Below the pieces are notes generated by a model. That model made no database searches. It saw only the letters and a list, made by a program, of their open reading frames with translations, and had not been told where the DNA came from. 64,000 bases of DNA from Paraburkholderia sp. IMGN_8 (GTDB lineage: Bacteria; Pseudomonadota; Gammaproteobacteria; Burkholderiales; Burkholderiaceae), in NCBI RefSeq assembly GCF_038050405.1, contig NZ_CP150901.1:2542001-2606000 (forward strand), read 5' to 3'. The position numbers were made by a program, and so were the translations under genes. Below are positions 27,867-37,516 of the stretch, in pieces. Position 1 is the first letter of the stretch, and the number at the start of each line of letters is the position of its first letter.

Positions 27867-27924
27867 GCGTTAATCAAGCAGTAGTCAAGCAAGCGCCGCT
27901 ACGTAGTAGACGCTACAACGCACG

Positions 27925-28980
27925 CTACAACGCGGTGCCACACCCGGCAGGCTCGCTCGAAGACCGCGCCGTAACCGGCGCCGGCCCCACCGACTCCCGC
28001 ATCGTCACGCTTACCGGAAACTCGCGAATGATCTCCCACGAGGTCCGGTAGCACTGATTGACCAGCCAGCGCACCGCATTCTGCGTCAATTCCGCCGTCG
28101 GAATATGCACCGACGTGAGCCCCGGCGCGGCATAGGCGGCCGAATAGTCGTCGTCGTAGCCGATTACCGAGACCTCGTCCGGCACGGCAATGCCCGCCTG
28201 GTGAAAGCGCGCCAGCACGCTCACCGCCATCGTATCGTTCGCGCAGAAAAGGCCGGTGAAACGCCGCTTCGCATCGAGCAGCTTCTGCGCGGCGGCATAG
28301 CCGCCTTCCGGCGAGAAGTCCGATTCGATCAGCGTGACGTCGTCGCGGGCGATGCCGTCACGCGCCAGTTCGGCAAAGAAGCCTTCGAGCCGGGTTTGAT
28401 TGTCCGAAGCGCTAAACGGCCCGGAAATCACGGCGATCTGGCGATGCCCATGGTCGAGTAGCGTGCGCGCCGCCAGTTCGCCGCCGCGCCGGTGATCGGC
28501 GCAAAACGACGCCTCCGGAAGTTGATCGAACGCGCGATTCAGGAACACCATCTTCGGATGCATCCGATGCAGCATGTCCAGGTCGTCGTCGTGCAGATCG
28601 TGGCTGATCACCACCACGCCGTCGCAATCGCGGCCGATCAGAAAGCGCACCGCCTCGATGGCCTGCTCGCGCGGCGACACTTCCCCGCAGCCGGTCGCAA
28701 CCACCACGTGACGGCGCACCGCGCGCAGTTCGGCATCGGTCTGCTTGAGAATCGTGCCGTAGTACGAGCCGAAGAAGGTCGGCACGAAAATGCCGATCAT
28801 GCCGAGCGATTGCGTCGCCATCGCCCGGCCGATCGACGATGGGCGAAAATTCAGCGCTTCGATGGCGGCCTTTACGCGCGCGGCGGCATCGGCCGAAATA
28901 GGTCCTTTACCGGAAATGGCCCGCGACGCGGTCGACATGCCGACGCCAGCCAGTGCCGCGACATCTTTGAGTGTTGCCAC
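27925..28980 (-). CDS. LacI-family repressor of the beta-glucoside operon
   Basis: About 351 residues. The N-terminal LacI helix-turn-helix is typical (ATLKDVAALAGVGMSTASRA, hinge LNFRPSSIGRAM). A periplasmic-binding-protein-like sugar domain follows (IGIFVPTFFGSYY, VISHDLHDDD, IGYDDDYSAAYAAPGLTSV). The GTG at 28980 has GGAG six bases upstream and starts exactly at the conserved N-terminus, so it is preferred over TTG at 28995. It is the last gene of an operon of importer plus GH1 enzyme. It probably binds the palindrome at 34872-34885 and releases it when a beta-glucoside or its product binds. Confidence 0.9.
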   Translation of the reverse strand: MATLKDVAALAGVGMSTASRAISGKGPISADAAARVKAAIEALNFRPSSIGRAMATQSLGMIGIFVPTFFGSYYGTILKQTDAELRAVRRHVVVATGCGEVSPREQAIEAVRFLIGRDCDGVVVISHDLHDDDLDMLHRMHPKMVFLNRAFDQLPEASFCADHRRGGELAARTLLDHGHRQIAVISGPFSASDNQTRLEGFFAELARDGIARDDVTLIESDFSPEGGYAAAQKLLDAKRRFTGLFCANDTMAVSVLARFHQAGIAVPDEVSVIGYDDDYSAAYAAPGLTSVHIPTAELTQNAVRWLVNQCYRTSWEIIREFPVSVTMRESVGPAPVTARSSSEPAGCGTAL

Positions 28981-29034
28981 GCGGTTCTCCGTCAAACCAT
29001 GTTGTTTAACCGACGTCGCATGCCGTCGCCGTCG

Positions 29035-30231
29035 CTATAGACGTGCCCCGCCCGCTTCGTCGAACAACGAAATATGTGCGCAGTCGATTGAAAATGCCGA
29101 TACGTCGCCTACCGCCACCGGCGTCTTCGTCTGATCAATCGACGCGATTTGTTCTCCATGATAGTCGAGCCAAATGACACGGTGGTTGCCCATCGGCTCA
29201 ACCAGCGAAACCTTGGCGGATTCGCGCGCGCTCACGTTCAGGCCCGCGCGCACGCTAACATCGCCTACGCGCACGTCGCCCAGGCGCACCTCCTCGGCCC
29301 GCACGCCGAGCACACACGGCAGCCGATCCGCAGGCACGCCTTTGAATGGGTACTGCGACACGTCGAGCCGCAAATGCGCCGTGTAAAAGTATAGCGAGCC
29401 ATCGCGCCGCTCCAGTGTGCCCTTGAGCACATTCATCGCGGGCGAGCCCAGAAACGTCGCGACGAACAGATTGTTGGGCCGCGCGTAGACTTCGGCCGGC
29501 GTGCCGAACTGCTGGATGACGCCGCCGCGCATCACCGCCATGCGCGTGGCGAGCGTCATCGCTTCAACCTGATCGTGAGTCACGTAGATCATCGTCGCAC
29601 CGAGACGCTGGTGCAGTTGCTTGAGTTCGCGGCGCAGTTCGGTGCGTAACTTGGCGTCGAGATTCGATAGCGGTTCGTCGAACAGAAACACGTCGGCTTC
29701 GCGCACGATCGCGCGGCCGATCGCCACGCGTTGCCGTTGTCCGCCCGACAGTTGCGCCGGTTTGCGCTTGAGCAGCGGCCCGAGTTGCAGCATGTCGGAC
29801 GCACGCGCCACGCGCCGCTCGATTTCCGCCTTCGGCGTGCCGTTGATGCGCAACGCGAACGACAGATTGCGCTCGACGTTCATGGTCGGATACAACGCGT
29901 ACGACTGAAACACCAGCGCGATACGGCGGTCTTTTGGATCGGCCCACGTCATGTCCTCGCCGGCGATCTCGATGCTGCCATCGGTGACGTCGATCAAGCC
30001 CGCGATGCTGTGCAGCAAGGTGGATTTTCCGCAACCGGACGGGCCGAGCAGCACGACGAACTCGCCGGCCCGCACGTCGAGATCGAGATTCTCGATCACG
30101 GTGTTGGCGCCCAGCTGGATCGTCAGATTGCGTACCGACACATTGGCCGCGTTGGCCGGGTTCGCCACATTCACCGCGTCAGCAGTATCAGCTGTAGCGG
30201 CCATGTTCGCCACGCTTGCCAGATTGGTCAT
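29035..30231 (-). CDS. ABC sugar importer ATPase (MalK/UgpC-like)
   Basis: A 398-residue ATPase. Walker A is LLGPSGCGKST, the Q loop FQSYALYP, the signature LSGGQRQRVAIGRA, Walker B VFLFDEPLSNLDAK, with the switch His in YVTHDQVEAM. C-terminal TOBE-type beta domains follow. The first about 30 residues are an unusual Ala/Asn-rich stretch (VANMAATADTADAVNVANP) that MalK lacks; the start has an AAGGA ribosome site, so it appears to be translated. It energises the two permeases encoded just upstream; the gap is 3 bases. Confidence 0.92.
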   Translation of the reverse strand: MTNLASVANMAATADTADAVNVANPANAANVSVRNLTIQLGANTVIENLDLDVRAGEFVVLLGPSGCGKSTLLHSIAGLIDVTDGSIEIAGEDMTWADPKDRRIALVFQSYALYPTMNVERNLSFALRINGTPKAEIERRVARASDMLQLGPLLKRKPAQLSGGQRQRVAIGRAIVREADVFLFDEPLSNLDAKLRTELRRELKQLHQRLGATMIYVTHDQVEAMTLATRMAVMRGGVIQQFGTPAEVYARPNNLFVATFLGSPAMNVLKGTLERRDGSLYFYTAHLRLDVSQYPFKGVPADRLPCVLGVRAEEVRLGDVRVGDVSVRAGLNVSARESAKVSLVEPMGNHRVIWLDYHGEQIASIDQTKTPVAVGDVSAFSIDCAHISLFDEAGGARL

Positions 30232-30234
30232 GCC

Positions 30235-31152
30235 CTATCCTTTGACGGCGCCCGATGCAATGCCGCGCACAAACCAGCGGCCCGAAATGAAGTAGATCGC
30301 AAGCGGCACCAGCGAGGTCAGAATGGTCGCCGCCATATTGACGTTATAGAGCCGCTCGCCGGTCGTGGTATTGATGATGTTGTTCAGTTGCACCGTCATT
30401 GGCAGGTTTTTTGTGCCGGCGAACACGAGGCCGAGAATGAAGTCGTTCCAGATCCCCGTCACCTGCATGATGATCGCCACGACGATGATCGGCGTCGACA
30501 TCGGCAGCATCAGTTGCACGAAGATACGCCAGAAACCGCCGCCGTCGATGCGCGCCGCCTTGAACAGCTCCTGCGGAATCGACGCGTAGTAGTTGCGAAA
30601 CAGCAGCGTCATCACCGGCATGCCGAAGATCGTGTGAATCACCACGATGCCCGGCAGCGAACTGAACAGATGCACGCTAGCAAGCACACGCACCAGCGGA
30701 TAGACCATCACCTGCACCGGAATGAAGGCGCCCATCAGCAGCACGCCGAATAGCAGACCGGCGCCGCGCGGGCGCCAGAACGACAACGCATAACCGTTCA
30801 CCGCGCCGATCAGGATCGACAGCACCGTGCTCGGCACGACAATCCGCACCGAATTCCAGAAGCCGACCTGGATGCCGTTGCAATCGAGCCCCGTGCATGC
30901 GGATTGCCACGCGGCACGCCATGCATCGAGCGTGAAATGCGCGGGAAACGCGAGCAGATTGCCGAGGCGAATCTCGCTCATCGGCTTCACCGACGTGACG
31001 AGCATCACATACAGCGGCAGCAGGAAGAACAGCGCGGCTGTCAGCAGAAACGCGTAGACGCCCAGGCGTGCCGGCGTGAATTTCGTGCGGCGCCGGCGCG
31101 GACGTTCTGCATGTGCCGAAGGTGCTTTTAGCGGAGAAGCGCTCGCGTTCAT
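30235..31152 (-). CDS. ABC sugar importer permease (MalG type)
   Basis: A 305-residue inner-membrane protein with six helices and the coupling-loop EAA motif of the form ELFKAARIDGGGFWRIFVQLMLPMS. The ATG at 31152 overlaps the upstream permease stop by one base (TGATG). An Arg-rich cytoplasmic leader of about 28 residues precedes the first helix. It pairs with the MalF-type permease to form the channel. Confidence 0.92.
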   Translation of the reverse strand: MNASASPLKAPSAHAERPRRRRTKFTPARLGVYAFLLTAALFFLLPLYVMLVTSVKPMSEIRLGNLLAFPAHFTLDAWRAAWQSACTGLDCNGIQVGFWNSVRIVVPSTVLSILIGAVNGYALSFWRPRGAGLLFGVLLMGAFIPVQVMVYPLVRVLASVHLFSSLPGIVVIHTIFGMPVMTLLFRNYYASIPQELFKAARIDGGGFWRIFVQLMLPMSTPIIVVAIIMQVTGIWNDFILGLVFAGTKNLPMTVQLNNIINTTTGERLYNVNMAATILTSLVPLAIYFISGRWFVRGIASGAVKG

Positions 31153-32093
31153 CAGACGTCCTTGCGCAACGCGGCGCGGCTGCGGGCATAGAAGAACGGC
31201 GTGAGAATCGCCAATACCGTCACCAGCAACACGATCGACGCGGCGGACGCGAGACCGATGTTGGCGCGCCCGAACAGATAGTCCATGATGAATTTCGCCG
31301 GCACCTCGCTGGCCGTGCCGGGTCCGCCTTGCGTCATCGCGACCACGGCGTCGTAGAGCTTCACGACCATCACGAACAGCAGCACGAAGGCGGTGGACAT
31401 CGAGGGCCCCAGCATCGGTACGACAATGCTTGCATACACGCGCCAACGCGGAATGCCGTCGATGCGCGCGGCTTTCCACAGTTCGTCGTCGATACCGCGC
31501 AAGCCCGCCAGCAGCAGCGCCATCACGAGCCCCGACGCCTGCCACACTGTCGCGATGACGACGGTGTAGATCACCCAGTCCTGGTCGACGATCCAGTCGA
31601 AGCGCGCGTGCACGAAGCCGAGCTTGCGCAACACGGTCTGCGCGCCGAGTTCCGGATTGAGAATCCACTGCCAGACCAAACCAGTCGCGACAAACGACAT
31701 CGCATACGGATAGAGAAACACCGTGCGTAGCGCGCCCTCCGCCACCACGCGCTGATCGATGAAAATCGCCAGCAGCAAACCGATCACCATGCACGCCACG
31801 ATAAAGCACGCGCCGCAAATCACGATGTTTTGCAGCGACAACAGCCAGCGGTCATTATGAAAGAGCCGCGCATATTGCGTGAGCCCCGCGAAATCGCCGG
31901 AAGGAAAGGTGCGCGAATTGCTGAGCGACACGCGCGCGGTCCAGACCATCGTGCCGAGATACGCGAACACGACGGTCAGGACCATCGGCAGCAACGCCAC
32001 CCACGCCGCCAGCGGTAATCGTTTTTTCAGCGGCTTCTTCTGCGGCTCTTTCAGTTGCCTGGATCGGGCGGCTTGCAGCTTGAGCGCGTGCAT
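31152..32093 (-). CDS. ABC sugar importer permease (MalF type)
   Basis: A 313-residue, six-helix permease with an EAA loop (ELWKAARIDGIPRWRVYASIVVPML). The basic N-terminus (about 30 residues, KEPQKKPLKKR) is cytoplasmic. It lies 8 bases downstream of the binding-protein gene and overlaps the MalG-type gene by one base. This order (binding protein, two permeases, ATPase) matches the Pseudomonas gts glucose system. Confidence 0.92.
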   Translation of the reverse strand: MHALKLQAARSRQLKEPQKKPLKKRLPLAAWVALLPMVLTVVFAYLGTMVWTARVSLSNSRTFPSGDFAGLTQYARLFHNDRWLLSLQNIVICGACFIVACMVIGLLLAIFIDQRVVAEGALRTVFLYPYAMSFVATGLVWQWILNPELGAQTVLRKLGFVHARFDWIVDQDWVIYTVVIATVWQASGLVMALLLAGLRGIDDELWKAARIDGIPRWRVYASIVVPMLGPSMSTAFVLLFVMVVKLYDAVVAMTQGGPGTASEVPAKFIMDYLFGRANIGLASAASIVLLVTVLAILTPFFYARSRAALRKDV

Positions 32094-32101
32094 CGCGGCG
32101 C

Positions 32102-33340
32102 CTAGCTTTTCAGCGCGCTGGCAAACGCCTTCTGCGCATCGTCGACCGACTGGTTCTTGTTCCAGAAGTTCGTGATGACGTCGATCAACGCGCCCTGCGT
32201 GTCAGGCGAGAGCAACATTTCCGGATTCGGCAACTGACGCGACTTGTCCTTCATGATCGCAATGCCCTCCTTCGCGCAGATGTCGAGACTGCTGGCATCC
32301 ACATCGGGACGAATCGGAATCGAGCCTTTTTTCGCGCTGAATGCGACCTGCGCGGACGGCGAGGTCATCACCGTGGCAAGCAGATTTTGCGCCTTGATCG
32401 CGGTGGCGTTGTCGGTTTTCGGGAACACGAACACGTCGCCCGCTACCAGATACGGCGAATGCGGACCGAAACCCGGGAAGCAGCCGAAGTCTTTACCGGC
32501 ACTCTGATTGGCTGCCGAGAACTCGCCCTTGGCCCAGTCGCCCATGATCTGCACGCCCGCCTTGCCGGAAATCACCAGCGCAGTAGCATCATTCCAGTTG
32601 CGGCCCGGCGAACCCGCATCGACGAAATCGTGCAGGCGCTTGAACGACGCGAGCACCTTCCTGAACGCATCCGACTTGACCGCGTTCATATCGCGATCGC
32701 GATACACCTTCAGATAAAGATCGGGACCGCCGACATCGGCGAACACCGCGTCGAAGGTGATTTTTTCCTGCCACGGCTGGCCGCCGAACGCGAGCGGTGT
32801 CACGCCCGCGGCTTTCAGTTTGGTGAGGTCGGCGACGAATTCGTCGAAGCTCTTCGGTTCGGCGGCAATGCCGGCCTTCTGGAACACCGGCTTTGAGTAG
32901 AAGAACCATGCCGGCATGTGGATATCGACCGGCGCGGCATAGTAATGCCCCTTTACCTTGATGCTGTCGATGATCGATTGTGGAAACACGCCGTTCCAGT
33001 TCTCTTTCGCGGCGACATCGTCGACGTTGTTCAGCAGGCCCTGGTCGATCAGGTCGTGAAACTGCCTGGACGTATTGAATTGCGCGGCCGTGGGTGGATC
33101 GCCGCCCACGATACGGTTGATCGCCGTGGAACGCGCCTGATCGGCGCCGGCCACCGCGTTATCGACCCACTGGCCGCCGGCCTTGTTATACGCATCGGCG
33201 AACTGGCGGATCGCGGCCGATTCGCCGCCGGACGTCCACCAGTGAATCACGTTGGCCTTCAAGGGCTCCGCATGCGCGACGACGCCATACAACGCCAGTG
33301 CCGCAACGACACTCGCCACGGCCATTTTTTTGCTGTTCAT
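32102..33340 (-). CDS. Periplasmic sugar-binding protein (ABC importer)
   Basis: A 412-residue protein. A signal peptide (MNSKKMAVASVVAALALYGV, cleavage after AHA) leads into a family-1 type solute-binding fold: VIHWWTSGGESAAIRQFADAY, AAPVDIHMPAWFFYSKPVFQ, GDWAKGEF. Trp-rich loops suit a sugar ring. The overall resemblance is to GtsA-like glucose/mannose binders. Next to a GH1 enzyme it may instead take up cellobiose or another beta-glucoside. The ATG has a strong GGAGGAG ribosome site, as expected for a high-abundance binding protein. Confidence 0.92.
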   Translation of the reverse strand: MNSKKMAVASVVAALALYGVVAHAEPLKANVIHWWTSGGESAAIRQFADAYNKAGGQWVDNAVAGADQARSTAINRIVGGDPPTAAQFNTSRQFHDLIDQGLLNNVDDVAAKENWNGVFPQSIIDSIKVKGHYYAAPVDIHMPAWFFYSKPVFQKAGIAAEPKSFDEFVADLTKLKAAGVTPLAFGGQPWQEKITFDAVFADVGGPDLYLKVYRDRDMNAVKSDAFRKVLASFKRLHDFVDAGSPGRNWNDATALVISGKAGVQIMGDWAKGEFSAANQSAGKDFGCFPGFGPHSPYLVAGDVFVFPKTDNATAIKAQNLLATVMTSPSAQVAFSAKKGSIPIRPDVDASSLDICAKEGIAIMKDKSRQLPNPEMLLSPDTQGALIDVITNFWNKNQSVDDAQKAFASALKS

Positions 33341-33418
33341 TCCGTCTCCTCCAGGCTTGATGCCCGTGTTTCAGGTCGACATACAAACCAGCTCACACCG
33401 TATTAAACCCTTGCCGCA

Positions 33419-34822
33419 TTACATCCTTGCTTTACGCTCCTTCAGAAATTTAGCCACCAGCTCCGCACTGCGTTTGACCGTACGCTGTTGCGTGCCGTAG
33501 TCGACGTGCACCACGCCGAAACGCCGCTCATAACCGAACGCCCACTCGAAGTTGTCCATCAGCGACCAGAGGAAATAGCCGCGAATATCGACACCCGCCT
33601 TGATCGCGCCATCCACGGCGGCGAGATGGCGCTTCAGGAACGAGATTCGCTGCGTATCGTCGACGCGGCCGTCGATCACCTTATCATCCGACGCCATGCC
33701 GTTTTCGGTAATGTAGATCGGCGGCAAGTTCTTATACGTGCCATTGAAACCGACCAACAGATCGCGCAAGCCGTCGGGATAAACCTCCCAGCCCATCTGC
33801 GTGCGTTCGACGCCTTCGAGCGGCACGTCCCTGAAACCGTGCGCGCCGTCGCTCGCGACGTTGGTGCGGAAGTAATAGTTGATGCCGAGGAAATCCAGCG
33901 GCGCTGAAATCGTCTGCATGTCGCCGTCCAGCATCAGCGGCTCGGTGCCCGGCCATAGTTCGAACAGGTCTTGCGGGTAGGCGCCCTTGAGCAGCGGATC
34001 GAGAATCCACGCATTGTGCTGGACCTCGAATAAATGCGCCGCGCGGCGATCCGCTGCGCTGTCCGTATTCGCCGTACCGCGGCCAATATTCGCGACGATA
34101 CCCTTTTGCGAAGCCGGATCGTTGCCGCGCAACACTGGAAGCGCGAGACCATGCGCGAGCAGCAGATGATGCATCGCCTGGGTCGCGAAGCGATCGTCGG
34201 CGAGACCGGGCGCGTGATGCCCGTTGCCGTAGCCCAGGTAGGCCGAGCACCACGGCTCGTTGAGCGTGGCCCATGCGTCGACCATGCCGGCCAGTTCGCC
34301 GCTCATCAGATCGGCGTAGTCGGCGAAGCGATACGCGGTATCGCGGTTGAGCCAGCCGCCGCGATCTTCCAGATGCTGCGGCAAATCCCAGTGATACAGC
34401 GTCGCGAAAGTCGTGATGCCCTTCTCTTTCAGCCGGTTCAACAGGCGCTTGTAAAAGTCGAGTCCTTTGCGATTCGGCGCGCCTGCTGCGTCCATCACGC
34501 GCGGCCAGGCGATCGAGAGCCGATAGCCTTCGAGGCCGAGTCCCGCCAGCATGTCGACGTCCGCCTCCCAACGATGGTAGTGATCGCATGCAACCGTGCC
34601 GGTGTCGCCGGCCAGCACCTTGCCGGGAATCGCCGAGAAGGTGTCCCAGATCGACGGCACGCGGCCATCTTCATTCACCGCGCCTTCGATCTGGTAAGAA
34701 GCCGTGGCCGCGCCAAGCAGGAAGTTCTTGCGCCACAGCGACGAGTCGGCAGGCGGTGTAAAGGGATCGGAGAGCGAGTGGTGGGATGCAGCGTCGGAAA
34801 CAGCGGATGTGTCGTTTGCCAC
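33419..34822 (-). CDS. GH1 family beta-glucosidase
   Basis: About 467 residues from a GTG at 34822 that has AGGAG six bases upstream; the longer frame would run into the operator. The GH1 barrel is complete: FLLGAATASYQIEGA near the start, acid/base E189 in TLNEPW, nucleophile E373 in YITENG, and WSLMDNFEW near the end. There is no signal peptide, so it acts in the cytoplasm on sugars imported by the ABC system encoded behind it. It is the first gene of the six-gene operon. Confidence 0.93.
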   Translation of the reverse strand: MANDTSAVSDAASHHSLSDPFTPPADSSLWRKNFLLGAATASYQIEGAVNEDGRVPSIWDTFSAIPGKVLAGDTGTVACDHYHRWEADVDMLAGLGLEGYRLSIAWPRVMDAAGAPNRKGLDFYKRLLNRLKEKGITTFATLYHWDLPQHLEDRGGWLNRDTAYRFADYADLMSGELAGMVDAWATLNEPWCSAYLGYGNGHHAPGLADDRFATQAMHHLLLAHGLALPVLRGNDPASQKGIVANIGRGTANTDSAADRRAAHLFEVQHNAWILDPLLKGAYPQDLFELWPGTEPLMLDGDMQTISAPLDFLGINYYFRTNVASDGAHGFRDVPLEGVERTQMGWEVYPDGLRDLLVGFNGTYKNLPPIYITENGMASDDKVIDGRVDDTQRISFLKRHLAAVDGAIKAGVDIRGYFLWSLMDNFEWAFGYERRFGVVHVDYGTQQRTVKRSAELVAKFLKERKARM

Positions 34823-34871
34823 GGATTCTCCTGCGCTGAGGTCGTTGAACCGGGTGCGGCGGAAGCTCGGG

Positions 34872-34885
34872 TGGAAGCGCTTCCA
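34872..34885. promoter_or_regulatory. LacI-family operator palindrome
   Basis: TGGAAGCGCTTCCA is a perfect 14-bp palindrome with the central CG typical of LacI/GalR operators, and close to the TGGGAGCGCTCCCA site of cellobiose repressors. It lies 50 bases upstream of the GTG start of the GH1 gene, at the head of the operon that ends with a LacI gene. No second copy was seen before the binding-protein or repressor genes. Confidence 0.82.
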
Positions 34886-35042
34886 CAAGGCCAGCGAACG
34901 ATAGCAGTGGCGAATTCAACGCAGCAATCAGGGTTTGTCTGGATGGGTCGCTGGCATGCGCGGCGCACGATGCACCGCGCATCGAGAGAAAGTTGGAACA
35001 ACGAGCCAATGGCGCTCGGTCAAGCGCCAGGCCTGGTGAATC

Positions 35043-36257
35043 TCACGGCTTGGCCGGCACATCGAACGCGCCGCGATCGTAGGCATCGCAATACGCTTTC
35101 CAGTCGGCCGCGACCTGCGCTTCGCATTGCACCGCGATTTCGATCAACGGCAACTGCCAGTCGCGGCGAGCGCCGAACGCGATCAGCTCGTCGGCGATCG
35201 AAGACCCTTGCCGTCCGCCGCTGCGCAGATGCGCCCACGCGCTCAACTCCGCCATGCTGTTGACCACCTCTTCGAGGCGCGGCAGCTTGCCGTCCCAGTC
35301 GTTCAACGCCACACGGTCTTCCGACGGCTGCAAACTGCGCAGCACATACGAGCGCTGATTGAATTCCACGGCATGCAAAAACGCCTGCGAGACCGCTTGA
35401 TTGCGCCGTTGAATCTCGACCACGCGCTGCGCTTCGGTCTGCCACTTCGGCTGCGGCGTGCGCACATGCGGCAGCACCGACGAAGGCAGCGCCTCTTTCA
35501 GATCGATCAGATAGTTGCCGTCCGGCGAGCCTTTACCTTCGACGAGAATCACATACCGGTCGACGCCGAGACTACCGGTGCCGGCGATGCGCCGCGCCAC
35601 GTCGATGATGCGGTAAAAGTCCGGATTGGGCTCGCTAGCGGCGAACGTGTTCATGAACGCAGTGACTGCGGCGCGCGCCTTGTCGCTGACCGGCAGCGCT
35701 TTCTTGCCGTCCACTTTCAGCGCGCGGGTCTTGCCTTTGAGCGTGGTGCGCCGGTCCAGATGCGCGGCGCGCGAGCGGCTTGCCAGCGCGTCGAACAGAT
35801 CGCGCACCATGCCGACCGAGGTTTCCGCTTCGATCCAGCGCGATTTGCCGAAGACCAACGCCTCGCTGTACGCGTCGAGCGCGGTGTGGCAAAGCGCGAG
35901 CGCCTCCGCGCGGCTGAGCTTGAGATCGGCCGAGCCGACCAGCACGCTCGTCAGGAGGCGTACCAGTTCGTACAGACTCGGCGCGAGGCACGCCTCGTCG
36001 AAGTCGTTGTTATCGAAGTAGATGAGGCGGTTGTCGCCCTTGTAGCTGCCGAAGTTTTCCAGATGCATGTCGCCGCAGATCCAGACCGGCGGCGCAGCGT
36101 CGAGCATCTTGTCGCGCGGCAGACGCTGATAAAACAGATGGCACGTGCCGCGCAGAAACACGAACGGCGAACTGCGCATGAGCTTGTATTTCATCGCGAG
36201 CCGTTCGGGGTCGCGACCGGCGTTGAAGCTGGCGATAGTCTGTGCGATATCGAGCAT
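35043..36257 (-). CDS. DUF2252 family protein
   Basis: A 404-residue protein of the DUF2252 family, which has a kinase/phosphotransferase-like core. Motifs seen are FLRGTCHLFY, then CGDMHLENFG (catalytic-loop-like) and IYFDNNDFDEA (metal-loop-like), and the R-Y-V-I-L-VEGKGSPDGNYLIDLKEA segment. The function is not known. A strong AAGGGA ribosome site precedes the ATG. It stands alone between the sugar operon and the FtrA-type gene. Confidence 0.85.
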   Translation of the reverse strand: MLDIAQTIASFNAGRDPERLAMKYKLMRSSPFVFLRGTCHLFYQRLPRDKMLDAAPPVWICGDMHLENFGSYKGDNRLIYFDNNDFDEACLAPSLYELVRLLTSVLVGSADLKLSRAEALALCHTALDAYSEALVFGKSRWIEAETSVGMVRDLFDALASRSRAAHLDRRTTLKGKTRALKVDGKKALPVSDKARAAVTAFMNTFAASEPNPDFYRIIDVARRIAGTGSLGVDRYVILVEGKGSPDGNYLIDLKEALPSSVLPHVRTPQPKWQTEAQRVVEIQRRNQAVSQAFLHAVEFNQRSYVLRSLQPSEDRVALNDWDGKLPRLEEVVNSMAELSAWAHLRSGGRQGSSIADELIAFGARRDWQLPLIEIAVQCEAQVAADWKAYCDAYDRGAFDVPAKP

Positions 36258-36453
36258 GGGGGTTCCCTTTCAGTCCGAGCTCAGTGCCGGTTCAGCACGA
36301 GCCCTTGGTGCTCGCGCTCAGTGCGCTCGAATCGAATCCGCAAGCGCGTGGAGATTTTGCGGCTTCACGCGAATCACGCCGCCGCATGAAACATGCGGCA
36401 ACGCTGCATCATAAGCGACGCGGCGGGGGTGGGCTCAGGAGCCCGTCATCGCA

Positions 36454-37410
36454 TCAAACCGCCCCAAACTTCTTCCGGTATGCGCCCGGGCTCGTCAACG
36501 CGATACGCCGGAAATGCCGGCGCAAAGATTCTTCCGAACCGAAGCCCGCCAGCTCCGCGACTCGCGCCATCGGCAGCGGCGTGGGTGCTTCGAGCAACTC
36601 GCGGGCAATCGCCACACGTTCGCGCACCAGCCATTCGTATGGCGCCATGCCGGTGGCGTCGTGAAATTGCCGTTGCAGCGTACGCGGACTCATCGCCGCC
36701 CGCTCGGCGAGCGAGCATAACGTGTGCGGCAAAGCAGGATGCCTACGCACCCAATCCATCAGCTTCGCCAGACGGCCGCTTTCGTCCTGCGGCATCGGAC
36801 GCGGCACGAACTGCGCCTGGCCGCCCTCGCGATGCGGCGGCACCACGAGCCGCTGCGCGACGCGATTCGCCACGGTGCTGCCATGATCGCGCCGCACCAG
36901 ATGCAGCAGCATGTCGAGTCCCGCTGCCGATCCCGCCGAGGTGATGATCCGCCCTTCGTCGACATACAGCGCGTCCGGCTGCACGCGAAGCTGCGGGTAA
37001 CGCTGCTGCAATTTCCCGGCATAACGCCAGTGCGTGGTGACCGTCTTGCCGTCGAGCACGCCTGCTGCCGCCAGCACGAACACGCCGGAGCAGATCGAAC
37101 AGAGCCGCGCGCCGCGTTCGTAGGCGGCGCGAATTTTCTTCAGCAGCGCTTCAGGCGGCAGCTCGTCCGCGTCGCGCCAGCCGGGTACCACGATTGTGTC
37201 CGCACGCTCCAGCAGCTTCAGCGTATATGGCGCGGCGACCGTGATACCGCCTGCCGCGCGAATCGGGCCGGACTCGCTCGCGCAAACCGCGAAGCGATAC
37301 CAGTCCACGCCGAGTTCCGGACGTTCGAGTGCGAACAACTCGGTCACGCAGCCGAATTCGAAAGTGCAAAGCCGGTCATAAACCAGCGCGACGACGAGAT
37401 GGTTATGCAT
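36454..37410 (-). CDS. ftrA: FtrA-like GATase1/AraC transcriptional regulator
   Basis: A 318-residue regulator. The N-terminal half is a DJ-1/GATase1 fold with a cysteine nucleophile-elbow region (RLCSICSGVFVLAAAGVL). The C-terminal AraC domain has two helix-turn-helices (LAERAAMSPRTLQRQFHDATGMAPYEWL and VAELAGFGSEESLRRHFRR). It is divergent from a rhodanese gene 106 bases away, a common neighbour of FtrA-type regulators, so the rhodanese is the probable target. Confidence 0.87.
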   Translation of the reverse strand: MHNHLVVALVYDRLCTFEFGCVTELFALERPELGVDWYRFAVCASESGPIRAAGGITVAAPYTLKLLERADTIVVPGWRDADELPPEALLKKIRAAYERGARLCSICSGVFVLAAAGVLDGKTVTTHWRYAGKLQQRYPQLRVQPDALYVDEGRIITSAGSAAGLDMLLHLVRRDHGSTVANRVAQRLVVPPHREGGQAQFVPRPMPQDESGRLAKLMDWVRRHPALPHTLCSLAERAAMSPRTLQRQFHDATGMAPYEWLVRERVAIARELLEAPTPLPMARVAELAGFGSEESLRRHFRRIALTSPGAYRKKFGAV

Positions 37411-37516
37411 GGCGCGATGTTACCGGAGATTGACGATTACGCCACTTATCCGGCGCGCGGTTCATCGCGACAATGAAGGCTCACTACACGTCATTGCACT
37501 TACCGGGACCCACACC

